Notes: generated from the letters alone by a model not told the origin. 64,000 nucleotides of DNA from Candidatus Uabimicrobium amorphum (GCF_009002475.1 NZ_AP019860.1:4898001-4962000), one strand, 5' to 3'; positions 16,035 to 25,671 are shown, counted from the first letter of the stretch. Made by a program: numbers and translations.

Positions 16035-17408
16035 TTATTTCATATCCTTAGGAGTAAATACTACCTTACAGTTGGGTAGCCACTTGCGCACTTTGAGTTT
16101 TTCGTGTGGTGGGAAGTTATTGTTTATCAAATAAATTTGTGAAAGTTTACGTAGATTTTTTATTTCCTGTGGCAAGGATTGGAGTTTGTTGTTGTCTAAA
16201 CTCAAAATTTCCAAAGAAGATAAGTTGCCAAATTGTGGGGGGAGCGATTGCAGTTTGTTATTACTTAAGTCTAGGATTGTTAACTTTTGTAGTGAGCCAA
16301 ATTCGCCAGGTAAATTTTCCAACTGATTGTCGGCCAAATTTAGTCGATAAAGGTTTTTTAGGTTGCCAAATTCTTTTGGTAAAGCGACTAAAAAATTTGT
16401 GGATAAATCGATTTCGCGTAAATTTTGTAAGTTGCCAAACTGTGGTGGTAAAGCGCACAATTGATTTTTATATATATTTAAAGTCTGTAGATTTGATAAA
16501 AAACCGAAATCAACAGGCAATGATTTTAGGCTGTTTTCTGCTGCATCCAAACGACTTAGGTTACTCATTCCTCGCAAATTTTCCGGTAAAGCGACTAGCT
16601 CATTTCCTTGAATATCAATGCTTTTAATATTTCTAAGCGTGTTTATGTTCGGTAGTTTCTGTAGTCGATTATCCTTGAGGGTTAATTCTTGTAGCTGTGT
16701 GAGTTTGGAAAAACTTTGGGGAAGGAACTGCAAATTATTGTTGGTGAGAAACAAGTGTGTCAATTTTTCTAACGCGCCTAGGTCTTTGGGTAATGAAGTG
16801 AGTGCATTGTGTTGCAAATTTAGGTATTGTAATTTCTGTTGGTAACAGAAACTGTGTGGTATTTTTTGCAAATAGTTATGGGAAAGTTTTGCTGTCGTTA
16901 AGTTTGATAAACAAAAGTTTGCGGCGAGAGAGGAAATTTGGTTACCTGTTAGGTCTAGAGTCTCCAGTTGCTGTAGGTTGTTCACTTGGGGCGGAATTTC
17001 TGTCAAGTTGTTGTTTGATAGATCCAACGCAGACATCTTGTTAACATTGTTGAGTGGTTGGGGGACTTGTGAAAGATTGTGCCAACTTAAATTGATAAAC
17101 GTTCGCTCGGGAGCACTACGAAAATATGGTAGGTCTTCTACAGTTAGCTTTGATATTTCCCAATCTTTTGTACGCCACACAACTAATGTGTATTTTTGTT
17201 GACCAACAGCAATATAAATAGAAAAATAATCGTGGAAAGAAAAAGCACATATGCGGTAGTTATCACCATAGTGTTTGCGCAAGTCACTACATGCTTTTAG
17301 ATATATTGCGGAGAATATCGCAACAGCGAGACTGCATAAAATGAAAACAAGTACAATAGATTTCACTATCCATGTCATTTTTTTGCGTGTGTTACCTTGC
17401 TGTTTCAT
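16035..17408 (-). CDS. Leucine-rich repeat protein with N-terminal membrane anchor
   Basis: A 457-residue protein. One membrane helix lies at about residues 13-35 (IVKSIVLVFILCSLAVAIFS), so the rest is probably extracytoplasmic. From about residue 105 to 430 there are ~14 leucine-rich repeats of 23 residues with the pattern LxxLxxLxLxxNxLxxLPxxF, typical of the bacterial plant-like LRR class. The C-terminus has the usual cap (NNFPPHEKLKVRKWLPNCKV). LRR arrays bind proteins; no catalytic domain is attached. GAGG precedes the ATG. It lies 15 bases after the gene at 17424-18017 and is probably in the same minus-strand operon. Confidence 0.88.
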   Translation of the reverse strand: MKQQGNTRKKMTWIVKSIVLVFILCSLAVAIFSAIYLKACSDLRKHYGDNYRICAFSFHDYFSIYIAVGQQKYTLVVWRTKDWEISKLTVEDLPYFRSAPERTFINLSWHNLSQVPQPLNNVNKMSALDLSNNNLTEIPPQVNNLQQLETLDLTGNQISSLAANFCLSNLTTAKLSHNYLQKIPHSFCYQQKLQYLNLQHNALTSLPKDLGALEKLTHLFLTNNNLQFLPQSFSKLTQLQELTLKDNRLQKLPNINTLRNIKSIDIQGNELVALPENLRGMSNLSRLDAAENSLKSLPVDFGFLSNLQTLNIYKNQLCALPPQFGNLQNLREIDLSTNFLVALPKEFGNLKNLYRLNLADNQLENLPGEFGSLQKLTILDLSNNKLQSLPPQFGNLSSLEILSLDNNKLQSLPQEIKNLRKLSQIYLINNNFPPHEKLKVRKWLPNCKVVFTPKDMK

Positions 17409-17423
17409 TTTAAACTCCTCTGT

Positions 17424-18017
17424 TTAGTCCACATTGATATAATGAATTTCATATTCTTCAAAAAAAGCGAAATGGGACATCGTTTGCGCGTTTTTTTTGT
17501 GCAAGCTGTATATGACACGGTCACCCAATAGCAATGTGGGGAAATCATGTTGTTTGGCCTGCTTTCCTTGTGAAAGAACCACCGAGTTTCCACTTAGGCA
17601 ATCACCGAGAAACACGTTATTGTCTTGGTCGCGAAAATAAAGATTTAACCAGTCTTTTTCACTATCATTGATAAATTTACTCTGATCATACGCGACACTT
17701 CCAATGTACTCCTCTACATGAAAAGTTTGACAAACGTAGTGCCGTGTATTCGTAATTGTAATAAACCACGAATTATCTTTTCTTGTCAAAAATTGGGGAT
17801 GTTTTACAAGTAAAGGCATGGGGAGTTGCGTAAATTTTTGTTGTAGTTCAATATTCTTTGGGGACATAAAACTGTGGACTGTCGTTGTGAAAACATTTGG
17901 GTTGTTAGAGGTACATTCGCGCAATTGTGTCACATGATAGTGAACTAAGTGATATTTACTTAGCCAAAAGGTAATTACTAAAGTGTTTAGTATTGTCAAA
18001 ATGGACATGAATAACAT
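17424..18017 (-). CDS. Membrane-anchored protein of unknown function
   Basis: A protein of about 197 residues from the ATG at 18017; another ATG lies at 18008, and a longer frame begins at a TTG at 18068. None has a good ribosome binding site. A hydrophobic helix at the N-terminus (ILTILNTLVITFWLS) predicts an anchored extracytoplasmic protein. The rest has strands such as SWFITITNTRHYVCQTF and DNNVFLGDCLSGNSVVL, with no recognised family. Its start overlaps the end of the upstream gene (17996-18772), implying coupled translation. Confidence 0.6.
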   Translation of the reverse strand: MLFMSILTILNTLVITFWLSKYHLVHYHVTQLRECTSNNPNVFTTTVHSFMSPKNIELQQKFTQLPMPLLVKHPQFLTRKDNSWFITITNTRHYVCQTFHVEEYIGSVAYDQSKFINDSEKDWLNLYFRDQDNNVFLGDCLSGNSVVLSQGKQAKQHDFPTLLLGDRVIYSLHKKNAQTMSHFAFFEEYEIHYINVD

Positions 18018-18772
18018 ATTTTTTTGACACGTTTGAGTAAAAATATCACAACAATATGTAGGGAACAAAACAATACTATGTACAGATAAAAGTTATTTGA
18101 CCACAACTGTAAAGAGAATGTAGGAATAGTTTTTAACGATTGCGCCTTAGCGATGAAATGATTGCTTTTCTGTGTAAAATTTTTTATGTGAGAGGGAGAG
18201 AATTCACGTAGGAAATGAATTTGTCCTAAGCCGTATTTTGCGGTATTTTGTAAAGTCGAATTTATTTCAGGCATAAAATTTGCTTTTACAAATAGATAAC
18301 CGCCTGCCGCGACCCATTTTTTAACCATTTGTTGTTGGGTAGATGTTAACTCGCAATTTACAAATAAACAGTTGAGTGGTGTAAGTCCTTCCCATAGATC
18401 AGGAAGCCATTTGAGACGTACGTAATGAAAATTTTTATGTGATGGTGGTGCAATAAAATGGGTGTCTGTGTAAATGCCTACAAGTTGTTGCGTTTTTTGC
18501 AACGCGCGTAGTGAAATATGTTTTTTGGTTTGCGCAGCCTTTATGTACAGGAGTGGCTTGTCCACAAGAGAGTAACCAATGTGTTGTGTTTTCGCTTGTG
18601 GGAAGTCAATATTGAAATTGCCAACAGAAACCTTGAGAGGCGTTTTGTTTTTTGCGATAAAACGCACAGGCCACCACATTCCTGGTCGATAATAATTTGA
18701 ATACAACGGATCAACTTGAACTTGCGTATATATATTACAAATGCAAAAAAAAATAAATATGTATTTATGCAT
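17996..18772 (-). CDS. Exported membrane protein, possible GATase-like fold
   Basis: I choose the ATG at 18772, giving 258 residues, because the protein then begins with a normal signal sequence (MHKYIFIFFCICNIYTQVQV); the frame extends upstream to 18865 but that part lacks a start signal. A segment at about residues 130-170 (LNCLFVNCELTSTQQQMVKKWVAAGGYLFV) looks like the beta-helix-helix-GG element of glutamine-amidotransferase-like domains found in bacterial membrane proteins near BatA/BatB and DUF4159 families. A C-terminal membrane helix follows (LYIVLFCSLHIVVIFLL). Function unknown. First gene of a probable three-gene operon. Confidence 0.6.
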   Translation of the reverse strand: MHKYIFIFFCICNIYTQVQVDPLYSNYYRPGMWWPVRFIAKNKTPLKVSVGNFNIDFPQAKTQHIGYSLVDKPLLYIKAAQTKKHISLRALQKTQQLVGIYTDTHFIAPPSHKNFHYVRLKWLPDLWEGLTPLNCLFVNCELTSTQQQMVKKWVAAGGYLFVKANFMPEINSTLQNTAKYGLGQIHFLREFSPSHIKNFTQKSNHFIAKAQSLKTIPTFSLQLWSNNFYLYIVLFCSLHIVVIFLLKRVKKICYSCPF

Positions 18773-18938
18773 GCCAAAACCTAGAGGTTGAAGTATATGG
18801 TAGATTTTCATACAATAAAAAAATCCTAACAGTTTTTTTCTGATAAACAAGCAAAATTTAGGCACAAACCGCAGCGAATGTGGTTCTTGATATAAAAATA
18901 TTTATAGGTTTTAGCAGCAATAGAATAAGGAAGAAGCT

Positions 18939-21749
18939 ATGTCTTTTGTCGAAAAATTAGGAAAAGGAATACAAAGTGTTTTCGGATCTTACAATGAGCG
19001 CTATGTTGTAAAAGATGTTATTCCTGTTGTAAATAAAGTCAATGCGCTAGAGAAAGAGTGGATGACATTAAGTGATCACGAGCTGCGCGGAAAAACAAGT
19101 GAATTTAAAGAGCGTTTGGCAAAAGGCCAAAGCCTGGACGACATCCTTCCGGAAGCTTTTGCTACAGTAAGAGAAGGTGCGCGTCGCACCCTGGGAATGC
19201 GTCACTACGATGTACAGTTAATTGGCGGTATTATTCTTCACCGTGGAAAAATCGCAGAAATGGTAACGGGGGAAGGGAAAACATTGGTGGCGACTTCTCC
19301 TGCATATTTGAATGCTCTCTCTGGTAAGGGAGTTTACGTTGTTACCGTAAACGATTATCTTGCAAAGCGTGACCGTGATTGGATGAGTACGGTTTATGAA
19401 TTTTTGGGACTAACGGTGGGTTGCATTCAGTCGTACATGGGTCCAAAGGAACGTCAGAAACAATATGGGTGTGATATAACCTATGGAACAAACAATGAAT
19501 TTGGATTTGACTACCTGCGCGACAATATGAAAATGTCGATGCAAGACAGAAGTCAAGGTATATTAAACTTCGCGATTATCGACGAGGTCGACTCTGTTTT
19601 GATTGACGACGCACGTACGCCACTTATTATTTCCGGTCCTGCGGAAGAATCCAGCGAAAAATATTACAAAGCGGCAAAAGTTGTTAAACAACTTAAAGAA
19701 GGTGAAGATTTTGAGCTAAAAGAAAAAGAGCAACTGGCACTGCTTACCGATGAAGGTATCGAAAAAGCCGAAAAACTAGTTGGTGTCGACTCTTTTTACA
19801 AAGGCAAGAATATGGATTGGCCGCACCATATTACTCAAGCCTTGCGGGCACTACACTTTTTCAAACACGATGTCGAGTACATCAAACAAAAAGGTGAGAT
19901 TGTTATCATTGATGAAAATACAGGGCGCCCACAGCCCGGAAGACGTTGGAGCGATGGTCTGCACCAAGCCATCGAAGCAAAAGAAGGGTTGAAGTTACGC
20001 GAAGAAAACCAAACGTTGGCAACGGTTACTCTACAAAATTATTTTCGTTTGTTTAACAAGCTGGCGGGAATGACCGGTACAGCGATGACCGAGGCGATGG
20101 AATTTCACAAGATATACGAATTGGAAGTTTTTGCTATTCCGACAAACCGACCATTGGCACGTATTTCACATGATGATGTGATTTATGGTACGGAAAGAGA
20201 AAAATTTGGAGCGATTATTCGCGAAGTAATGAAATATCACAGCGTTGGACGCCCGATGTTGATCGGTACCATTTCCATCGAAAAATCAGAAGAACTTTCT
20301 GCGGTACTACAAGCACGGAACATTCCTCACCAAGTACTCAACGCAAAGCACCACGAAAAAGAAGCGCATATTATCACCAACGCAGGTCAACTCGGCAGTG
20401 TGACGATTGCGACGAACATGGCCGGTCGTGGAACGGACATCGTACTAGGGACGTTTACTCATGAAGAGCTCTTAGAGCATTGGAAGAGAAATGGCCTTGC
20501 TCCAAAGCGTTTGACGGTAAATGATGATAAATTTGAAGAAAAAATTACCCGTCACTGGGCGAAAGTTTACCTAAAACGCGACGATGACGCGCCTCTGGAT
20601 GAATTGCAAAAAGAGTTGCGTGAAACATGGGATGAATTGGCCTTACCAGACTTGCGTCTGTGTACAAAAGTCTCTGAACTAAACGGACTACATATTATCG
20701 GTACAGAGCGCCATGATTCGCGACGTATTGATAACCAGTTACGTGGACGTTCTGGGCGTCAAGGAGATCCAGGGAGTTCAAGATTTTTCTTGTCGTTTGA
20801 AGATGCACTAATGCGAAAATTTGCTCCACCGACAATGATTAAAATGATGCAGAAACTCGGTATGCAGGATGGTCAAGATATCCAGCATGGAATGATCAAC
20901 CGTGGTATTGAAAAAGCACAGAAAAAAGTGGAAGGCTTTCACTTTGAAATGCGTAAGTCGCTACTCGATTATGATAAGGTGATGGACGAGCAACGTAAGA
21001 TTGTATATGACAAGCGACTAAAAGTACTCAAAGGCGTAGACCTTCGCGAGATGGTGTGGACCATGATGGAAGAGCGCGTTGAAGATACAGTGTATTCGAC
21101 TCTGCCGGAAAGGCTCACGGGAAATGAAGAAGATTTTGTGGAACTCTGCGAATGGGTAAAGCGCAAATTTAACACCGAAGTAAAGCCAAGTGATATTGCT
21201 TCTAGAAAAATTGATGAAACGTGTCAAAAGATACTCGACATCTTGAGCAAAAAATACGACCAACGCGAAAAACAGTTGGGCAAAGAAATGATGGATAACC
21301 TAGAGAAATATATTCTCTTAGATACCATAGACTCAAGGTGGAAAGATCACCTATACGCGATGGATGTTCTTCGTTCTAGTATCAATTATGAAGCCTATGC
21401 TCAGGTAGATCCTAAGGTAGCTTATAAACGCAAAGGGTACGAGTATTTTGACAAGATGATTGTTGCTGTTCAGGAAGATGTTTGTGAATTTATATTCAAA
21501 TTGGAAATTGAAGAACCTGACATGGAGCAATTAGGAGATATTTGGAATCCTTCGCAATTTAACCATGATGAGCTTGGTGTTGATTTTGGTGGTGGTAACG
21601 TTGATCGTGAAGCGTATGAACAAGCGCAAGTGGCCGCTAGCGCTACGGCAGTACAGACAATAAAACGTGCTACTCCGAAAGTTGGTCGCAATGATCCGTG
21701 TCCATGTGGTAGTGGTAAAAAACATAAGAAATGCTGTGGAAAAGTCTAG
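18939..21749 (+). CDS. secA: Preprotein translocase ATPase SecA (full length)
   Basis: SecA drives unfolded proteins through SecYEG with ATP. At 936 residues it has every domain: Walker A TGEGKT (about residues 109-114), the DEVDSVLIDDARTP Walker-B region, the preprotein-crosslinking domain, the second motor domain with TNMAGRGTDIVLG, GRSGRQGDPG, the helical scaffold with LLDYDKVMDEQRK, the helical wing, and the C-terminal zinc-binding NDPCPCGSGKKHKKCCG used to bind SecB or ribosomes. AAGGAAG lies seven bases before the ATG. murA follows 34 bases later. A second, shortened SecA is encoded at 26567-28447. Confidence 0.98.
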   Translation: MSFVEKLGKGIQSVFGSYNERYVVKDVIPVVNKVNALEKEWMTLSDHELRGKTSEFKERLAKGQSLDDILPEAFATVREGARRTLGMRHYDVQLIGGIILHRGKIAEMVTGEGKTLVATSPAYLNALSGKGVYVVTVNDYLAKRDRDWMSTVYEFLGLTVGCIQSYMGPKERQKQYGCDITYGTNNEFGFDYLRDNMKMSMQDRSQGILNFAIIDEVDSVLIDDARTPLIISGPAEESSEKYYKAAKVVKQLKEGEDFELKEKEQLALLTDEGIEKAEKLVGVDSFYKGKNMDWPHHITQALRALHFFKHDVEYIKQKGEIVIIDENTGRPQPGRRWSDGLHQAIEAKEGLKLREENQTLATVTLQNYFRLFNKLAGMTGTAMTEAMEFHKIYELEVFAIPTNRPLARISHDDVIYGTEREKFGAIIREVMKYHSVGRPMLIGTISIEKSEELSAVLQARNIPHQVLNAKHHEKEAHIITNAGQLGSVTIATNMAGRGTDIVLGTFTHEELLEHWKRNGLAPKRLTVNDDKFEEKITRHWAKVYLKRDDDAPLDELQKELRETWDELALPDLRLCTKVSELNGLHIIGTERHDSRRIDNQLRGRSGRQGDPGSSRFFLSFEDALMRKFAPPTMIKMMQKLGMQDGQDIQHGMINRGIEKAQKKVEGFHFEMRKSLLDYDKVMDEQRKIVYDKRLKVLKGVDLREMVWTMMEERVEDTVYSTLPERLTGNEEDFVELCEWVKRKFNTEVKPSDIASRKIDETCQKILDILSKKYDQREKQLGKEMMDNLEKYILLDTIDSRWKDHLYAMDVLRSSINYEAYAQVDPKVAYKRKGYEYFDKMIVAVQEDVCEFIFKLEIEEPDMEQLGDIWNPSQFNHDELGVDFGGGNVDREAYEQAQVAASATAVQTIKRATPKVGRNDPCPCGSGKKHKKCCGKV

Positions 21750-21783
21750 GTAAAAAACTTACCTGGAAAGGCAAACTGCGATA

Positions 21784-23043
21784 ATGAAATCGTTATGTAT
21801 AAAAGGTGGGAAACCACTTTGTGGGACTGTAAAAATTAGCGGAGCTAAAAACGCAGCTTTGCCAATTCTGGCTTCTGTTATCCTCAGTCGTGGAACAAGC
21901 GTTATACACAACGTTCCACGACTGAGTGATGTAAACATTATTATTAAAATTTTGCATGCTCTTGGAGTGGATATATATCGCCGTGAAGATGAAGCCCTTG
22001 TTTGTACCGTAAAAAATGAAAGTTGTTGTACACCACCTTGTGAATTAGTGCAGAAAATGCGTGCCTCTATTTGTGTCATGGGACCACTTCTTGCAAAGCG
22101 TCAAAAAGCAAAAATTGCTTTTCCTGGTGGTTGCGTCATTGGTGAGAGACCCATTGATTTACATTTGAAAGGGATGCAATACCTCGGCGCCCATGTGGAA
22201 ACAAAAGACAGTCACGTTGAATTAACAAGTGAATTTCTCTGTGGAGCAAAAATGTTTCTAGGAAGTGAGTTTGGTTCTACCGTACTGGGAACAGCAAATG
22301 TAATGATGGCCGCTTCTCTTGCCGAAGGTACAACTGTTATTGAAAATGCGGCCCGCGAACCTGAAGTAGAGGAACTCGCCAAGTTTTTAAATCAAATGGG
22401 GGCAAAAATTAGTGGTCTGGGTACAAATGTTTTAACAATTCAGGGTGTCGCAGAGCTTCATGGTACAGAATATCGAATCATTTCCGATCGAATAGAAGCC
22501 GGCACTTTTATAATCGCTGCGGCCATGACCAGAGGTCGTATTGAGTTACAAAATGTAAGCCCTCTTCATTTAGCATGCGTTATTACAACGTTGAAAAGAA
22601 TAGGTGTCACGATTGTTGAATACTTTGACCGAATTGTTGTTGAAGGAAACAATTCGTATTCTCCCACTCAAGTATGTACAAAACCCTACCCTGGATTTCC
22701 CACAGATTTGCAAGCGCAGCTCGCTTCGATGTTGGCGATCGTTTTAGGAAAAAGCTGTATTACGGAAAAAATATATCCACAGCGATTTGCTTATGTGAAT
22801 GAGTTGGTTAAAATGGGGGCTTCTATAGAACAAAAAGGGGCAAGTGTTTACATCCAAGGAGGAAAAACATTAAAGGGAGCGACTGTTTTCGCCTCTGATT
22901 TAAGAGCAAGTGCGGCGTTAGTATTGGCAGGTTTGGTCGCTATTGGGGAGACTACAATCAAACATATTCATCATCTTGAGAGAGGTTATGAAAATCTACA
23001 GGCAAAGCTATCTCTTCTTGGTGCAGATATCATGTATAAATAA
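21784..23043 (+). CDS. murA: UDP-N-acetylglucosamine 1-carboxyvinyltransferase MurA
   Basis: MurA makes the first committed peptidoglycan precursor by joining enolpyruvate to UDP-GlcNAc. The 419-residue length is standard. The substrate lysine-asparagine pair lies in SGAKNAALPI (residues 19-28), the catalytic cysteine in FPGGCVIGERPIDLHLKG (about 116-133), and DRIEAGTF and FPTDLQAQ are the usual later motifs; the cysteine predicts sensitivity to fosfomycin. Its presence indicates peptidoglycan synthesis, a point of interest in planctomycetes. It follows secA in the same direction and ends one base from the infA stop on the other strand. A 14-bp inverted repeat lies inside the gene. Confidence 0.97.
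   Translation: MKSLCIKGGKPLCGTVKISGAKNAALPILASVILSRGTSVIHNVPRLSDVNIIIKILHALGVDIYRREDEALVCTVKNESCCTPPCELVQKMRASICVMGPLLAKRQKAKIAFPGGCVIGERPIDLHLKGMQYLGAHVETKDSHVELTSEFLCGAKMFLGSEFGSTVLGTANVMMAASLAEGTTVIENAAREPEVEELAKFLNQMGAKISGLGTNVLTIQGVAELHGTEYRIISDRIEAGTFIIAAAMTRGRIELQNVSPLHLACVITTLKRIGVTIVEYFDRIVVEGNNSYSPTQVCTKPYPGFPTDLQAQLASMLAIVLGKSCITEKIYPQRFAYVNELVKMGASIEQKGASVYIQGGKTLKGATVFASDLRASAALVLAGLVAIGETTIKHIHHLERGYENLQAKLSLLGADIMYK
21883..21926. repeat. Perfect 14-bp inverted repeat inside murA
   Basis: CTCAGTCGTGGAAC at 21883-21896 and its exact reverse complement at 21913-21926, separated by 16 bases. It spans roughly codons 34-48 of murA, so the transcript can form a strong hairpin about 100 bases after the start codon. 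Confidence 0.7.
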
Positions 23044-23044
23044 C

Positions 23045-23269
23045 TTATTTCGATGGTAGTCTATATGTTATGCGGCCTTTTTCCAAATCATACGGAGAGA
23101 GTTCTACTTGTACGGTGTCACCAGGTACAATACGAATATATCTCTGTCTCATTTTTCCTGAAATGTGTGCCAGGACAACATGACCATTACTTAGTTTAAC
23201 GCGAAATTTGGTGTTAGGCAGTGCGTCTAAGACTTGACCTTCCATTAAAATTGCTTCTTCTTTAGACAC
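23045..23269 (-). CDS. infA: Translation initiation factor IF-1
   Basis: IF-1 sits in the ribosomal A site and assists 30S initiation. The 74-residue protein is a single OB fold with the family sequence almost throughout: EEAILMEGQVLDALPN, FRVKLSNGHVVLAHISGKMR and IRIVPGDTVQVELSPYDL then GRITYR. The start is GTG at 23269 with GAGAGGA upstream. tRNA-Glu lies 96 bases upstream on the same strand, so the two may share a transcript. The gene converges on murA with one base between stops. Confidence 0.97.
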   Translation of the reverse strand: MSKEEAILMEGQVLDALPNTKFRVKLSNGHVVLAHISGKMRQRYIRIVPGDTVQVELSPYDLEKGRITYRLPSK

Positions 23270-23365
23270 TAAAAATCCTCTCTGCTAGGTATTAATAAAT
23301 AATATAAAGTTCGTTTAAAATTCTGGATGTAATTTTTGAAGAGTTTGGGGGGGAAATAAAAGGAA

Positions 23366-23440
23366 TGACCCTGACGAGATTTGAACTCGTGTTGCAAGGT
23401 TGAAAACCTTGTGTCCTAGGCCTGGCTAGACGACAGGGCC
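23366..23440 (-). tRNA. tRNA-Glu (UUC)
   Basis: A complete cloverleaf can be drawn. The acceptor arms GGCCCTG and CAGGGTC pair with one G-T wobble. The anticodon stem CAAGG/CCTTG encloses the loop TTTTCAA, giving the anticodon TTC and glutamate. The T arm reads CACGAGTTCAAATCTCGT. The 3' CCA is not encoded. A strong promoter is found at 23462-23490. Confidence 0.95.
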
Positions 23441-23823
23441 GATTCGCTTAATGATGTGAGAATAATATCACAAGGTTTGTACATCGTCAAGATCTTTTTT
23501 CGAAAAAACTTCTTTTTTTTTTGATGTTTTTAGTTTTATTATTATAAATAATTGTTATGTTATGACTTAGAGTACAGCATCAGAAAAACTTTACATAGGA
23601 AATCTCTAGCTTTACGTGTTGGATTTGAATAGACGGAATAAAAAAAAACATACATTTCACTATTCTGTAGAGTGAACTCATTGAGATATGATACAATTGT
23701 ATTTCTCGATCAAATGTATAAATAATTTTGATCACTTATGTTTGGGCAATCCCTGTATTTTTGTGTAAAGATGTGGTGTGAGACATTTTCACCATACGAA
23801 ACAAATCGGCAAAAGGACGATAA
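23441..23823. other. AT-rich divergent intergenic region
   Basis: Besides the tRNA promoter at 23462-23490, I see long A/T runs but no gene. The kinase at 23824 must be served from the right half; no convincing -35/-10 pair stands out, the best being TTGGGC and TGTAAA (about 23742-23769). Confidence 0.4.
23462..23490 (-). promoter_or_regulatory. Promoter of the tRNA-Glu gene
   Basis: On the minus strand TTGACG (23485-23490) and TATTAT (23462-23467) are separated by 17 bases and end 21 bases before the tRNA 5' end. It may also serve infA downstream. Confidence 0.75.
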
Positions 23824-25671
23824 ATGAGCACAGGTTATCATAAAAATCTTCCGCAACTCCCTCCTGGTTATGAGTATGTTCGCGAACTATCCTCTGGAAA
23901 CTATGGAATTGTTTGGTTAGTACACAACAATAATGTAAAAAGAGATGAGGCTATTAAGATATTGTTTCGTAAGGGCGAAACGGATTATCATCGTTTTTGT
24001 CGTGAAATCGAAACAATAGCAACTCTAAACCATCCTAATATAGTAACGGTATACTACGCTAAACCCGATGAACTATATTTTATTATGGAGTATTTAGAAA
24101 CGTCTTTTAGTAGTTGGCTCAAGCAAAAAGATTTCTCTTCTTACGAAGGGATTAAACATTTATATCAGGTTGCCAAAGGTTTACATTTTGCACATGAGAA
24201 GGAACTAATACATCGCGACTTAAAACCAGGAAATATCCTTTTTACCAAAGATATGATTCCCAAAATTACCGACTTTGGTTTGGTAAAAAATACTGGGTTG
24301 GCGGGAGCTGGACAAGACGACTTAACCGGATCTTTGTCTGTGGGAACTCCTAGATATATGTCGCCCGAACAATGGGAAGATTCGAAGGTGATAGATTGTC
24401 GCAGTGATATTTGGTCTTTAGGGGTAATGCTCTACGAGGTGATCGCTAAAGAAAATCCTTTCGCCGATTTATCTGGATTTCAATTGGCCGACGCCATTAT
24501 TCGCAAACCGATATTGTCACCAAGTAGGATAAACAAAAAGGTAAACTTATGGGACAAGATCGCAGAACCAATCTGCATGAAAGCATTAAATCGCGATTTG
24601 AACAAAAGATACCAAACTGCGTATGAAATGGCGAAAGATTTAGAAAAGATATTTAACATCGACGCCGAGACGATGGAGATCGCAGCATCAACAGAAGAAC
24701 GCTCGAAACCCATATCATTTTCTGCAACGGCAGAACGATTAAGAGAATACAGCAGTTCCCATCGGCCACAATTAGTAAAATTGGGGTGGGTGGCTTTAGT
24801 CGTGGTTTTGATGGCTGTGCTTTTGGTATTTTTACAAAAACAGCATAGTAGTCAATTGCAAAAACTCCAAATAAAACACACAACACAAGAAAACCTTGCC
24901 AAACAGCGTCAACAACAATTAACTGATTTAAAAGCAGAGTACAAGGCAAAGTTCAAAGAGCAGACAGCTAAAGTGAGCTTGTACGAGAAACAAATAAGCG
25001 ATTTACAAAAACAGCAAATCGAATTACTAAAAGAGCGTCAACAATATATCGCAAACGACAAAAACACCGATGTTGAAAAAATCAAAAAGCAATATGACGA
25101 AGAATTACGTCAACTTCAGTCTCAATTACAAGACGAGAAACAAAAGAAAAAGGTTTTGGCAACACAATGGGAAAATCAAAAAACGGAACTGACGCAGAGG
25201 TACGAATCCAATCTCAAACAACTTATTATCGAACGACAGAAAAATCAAAATTTGCAACAAAAAATTACCGAGCAAGTCGACAACAACAAGCTGCAACAAA
25301 CATCCTTGTGGAAAGAAAAATATACCGAGTCACAAAATCAAAATCAACAGCTACAGAATGAAATTGACCGCCTAGTGAAGTTTGAGAACTCTTTGTATAA
25401 AATTACTTTAATTACAAGGTCAAAGGATACCAAAAGAATTTTTAGCCACTTACGCGACAAAGGATTTTACATGCGTAGACCTGTTGGTGTAACAAAAACA
25501 CAAAATGTATGCGTATATTTTTCGAAAAAAAATCCTCCTGCCCCCGAATTGGAAAACAAAATAGATTACATTGTTGCTATAATGGATAAACTCGGTATAA
25601 AAATGCAAAAGAGAATGGTTCGAGGTGGAAAAGAAAGAGAAAAAGAAATTAAATTAGAGTTAAAGGACTAA
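23824..25671 (+). CDS. Membrane Ser/Thr protein kinase with extracytoplasmic coiled coil
   Basis: A 615-residue Hanks-type kinase. The catalytic domain (about residues 17-275) carries a glycine loop SSGNYGIVW (the first glycine is serine), the ATP lysine in EAIKIL, HRDLKPGN near 129, DFG near 150, and GTPRYMSPEQW. One membrane helix follows at about 319-336. Residues 340-525 form a long glutamine- and lysine-rich coiled coil, then a ~90-residue C-terminal domain. In this topology the kinase is cytoplasmic and the coiled coil extracytoplasmic. The lipoprotein gene that follows starts four bases after the stop and could be the partner of the sensor part. Substrates are unknown. Confidence 0.93.
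   Translation: MSTGYHKNLPQLPPGYEYVRELSSGNYGIVWLVHNNNVKRDEAIKILFRKGETDYHRFCREIETIATLNHPNIVTVYYAKPDELYFIMEYLETSFSSWLKQKDFSSYEGIKHLYQVAKGLHFAHEKELIHRDLKPGNILFTKDMIPKITDFGLVKNTGLAGAGQDDLTGSLSVGTPRYMSPEQWEDSKVIDCRSDIWSLGVMLYEVIAKENPFADLSGFQLADAIIRKPILSPSRINKKVNLWDKIAEPICMKALNRDLNKRYQTAYEMAKDLEKIFNIDAETMEIAASTEERSKPISFSATAERLREYSSSHRPQLVKLGWVALVVVLMAVLLVFLQKQHSSQLQKLQIKHTTQENLAKQRQQQLTDLKAEYKAKFKEQTAKVSLYEKQISDLQKQQIELLKERQQYIANDKNTDVEKIKKQYDEELRQLQSQLQDEKQKKKVLATQWENQKTELTQRYESNLKQLIIERQKNQNLQQKITEQVDNNKLQQTSLWKEKYTESQNQNQQLQNEIDRLVKFENSLYKITLITRSKDTKRIFSHLRDKGFYMRRPVGVTKTQNVCVYFSKKNPPAPELENKIDYIVAIMDKLGIKMQKRMVRGGKEREKEIKLELKD

Noticed and set aside
21748..21764. Small AGGTAA/TTACCT hairpin between secA and murA as a terminator or attenuator
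   Set aside because: The stem is only six pairs, AT-rich, without a following U-tract; too weak to report as a feature.
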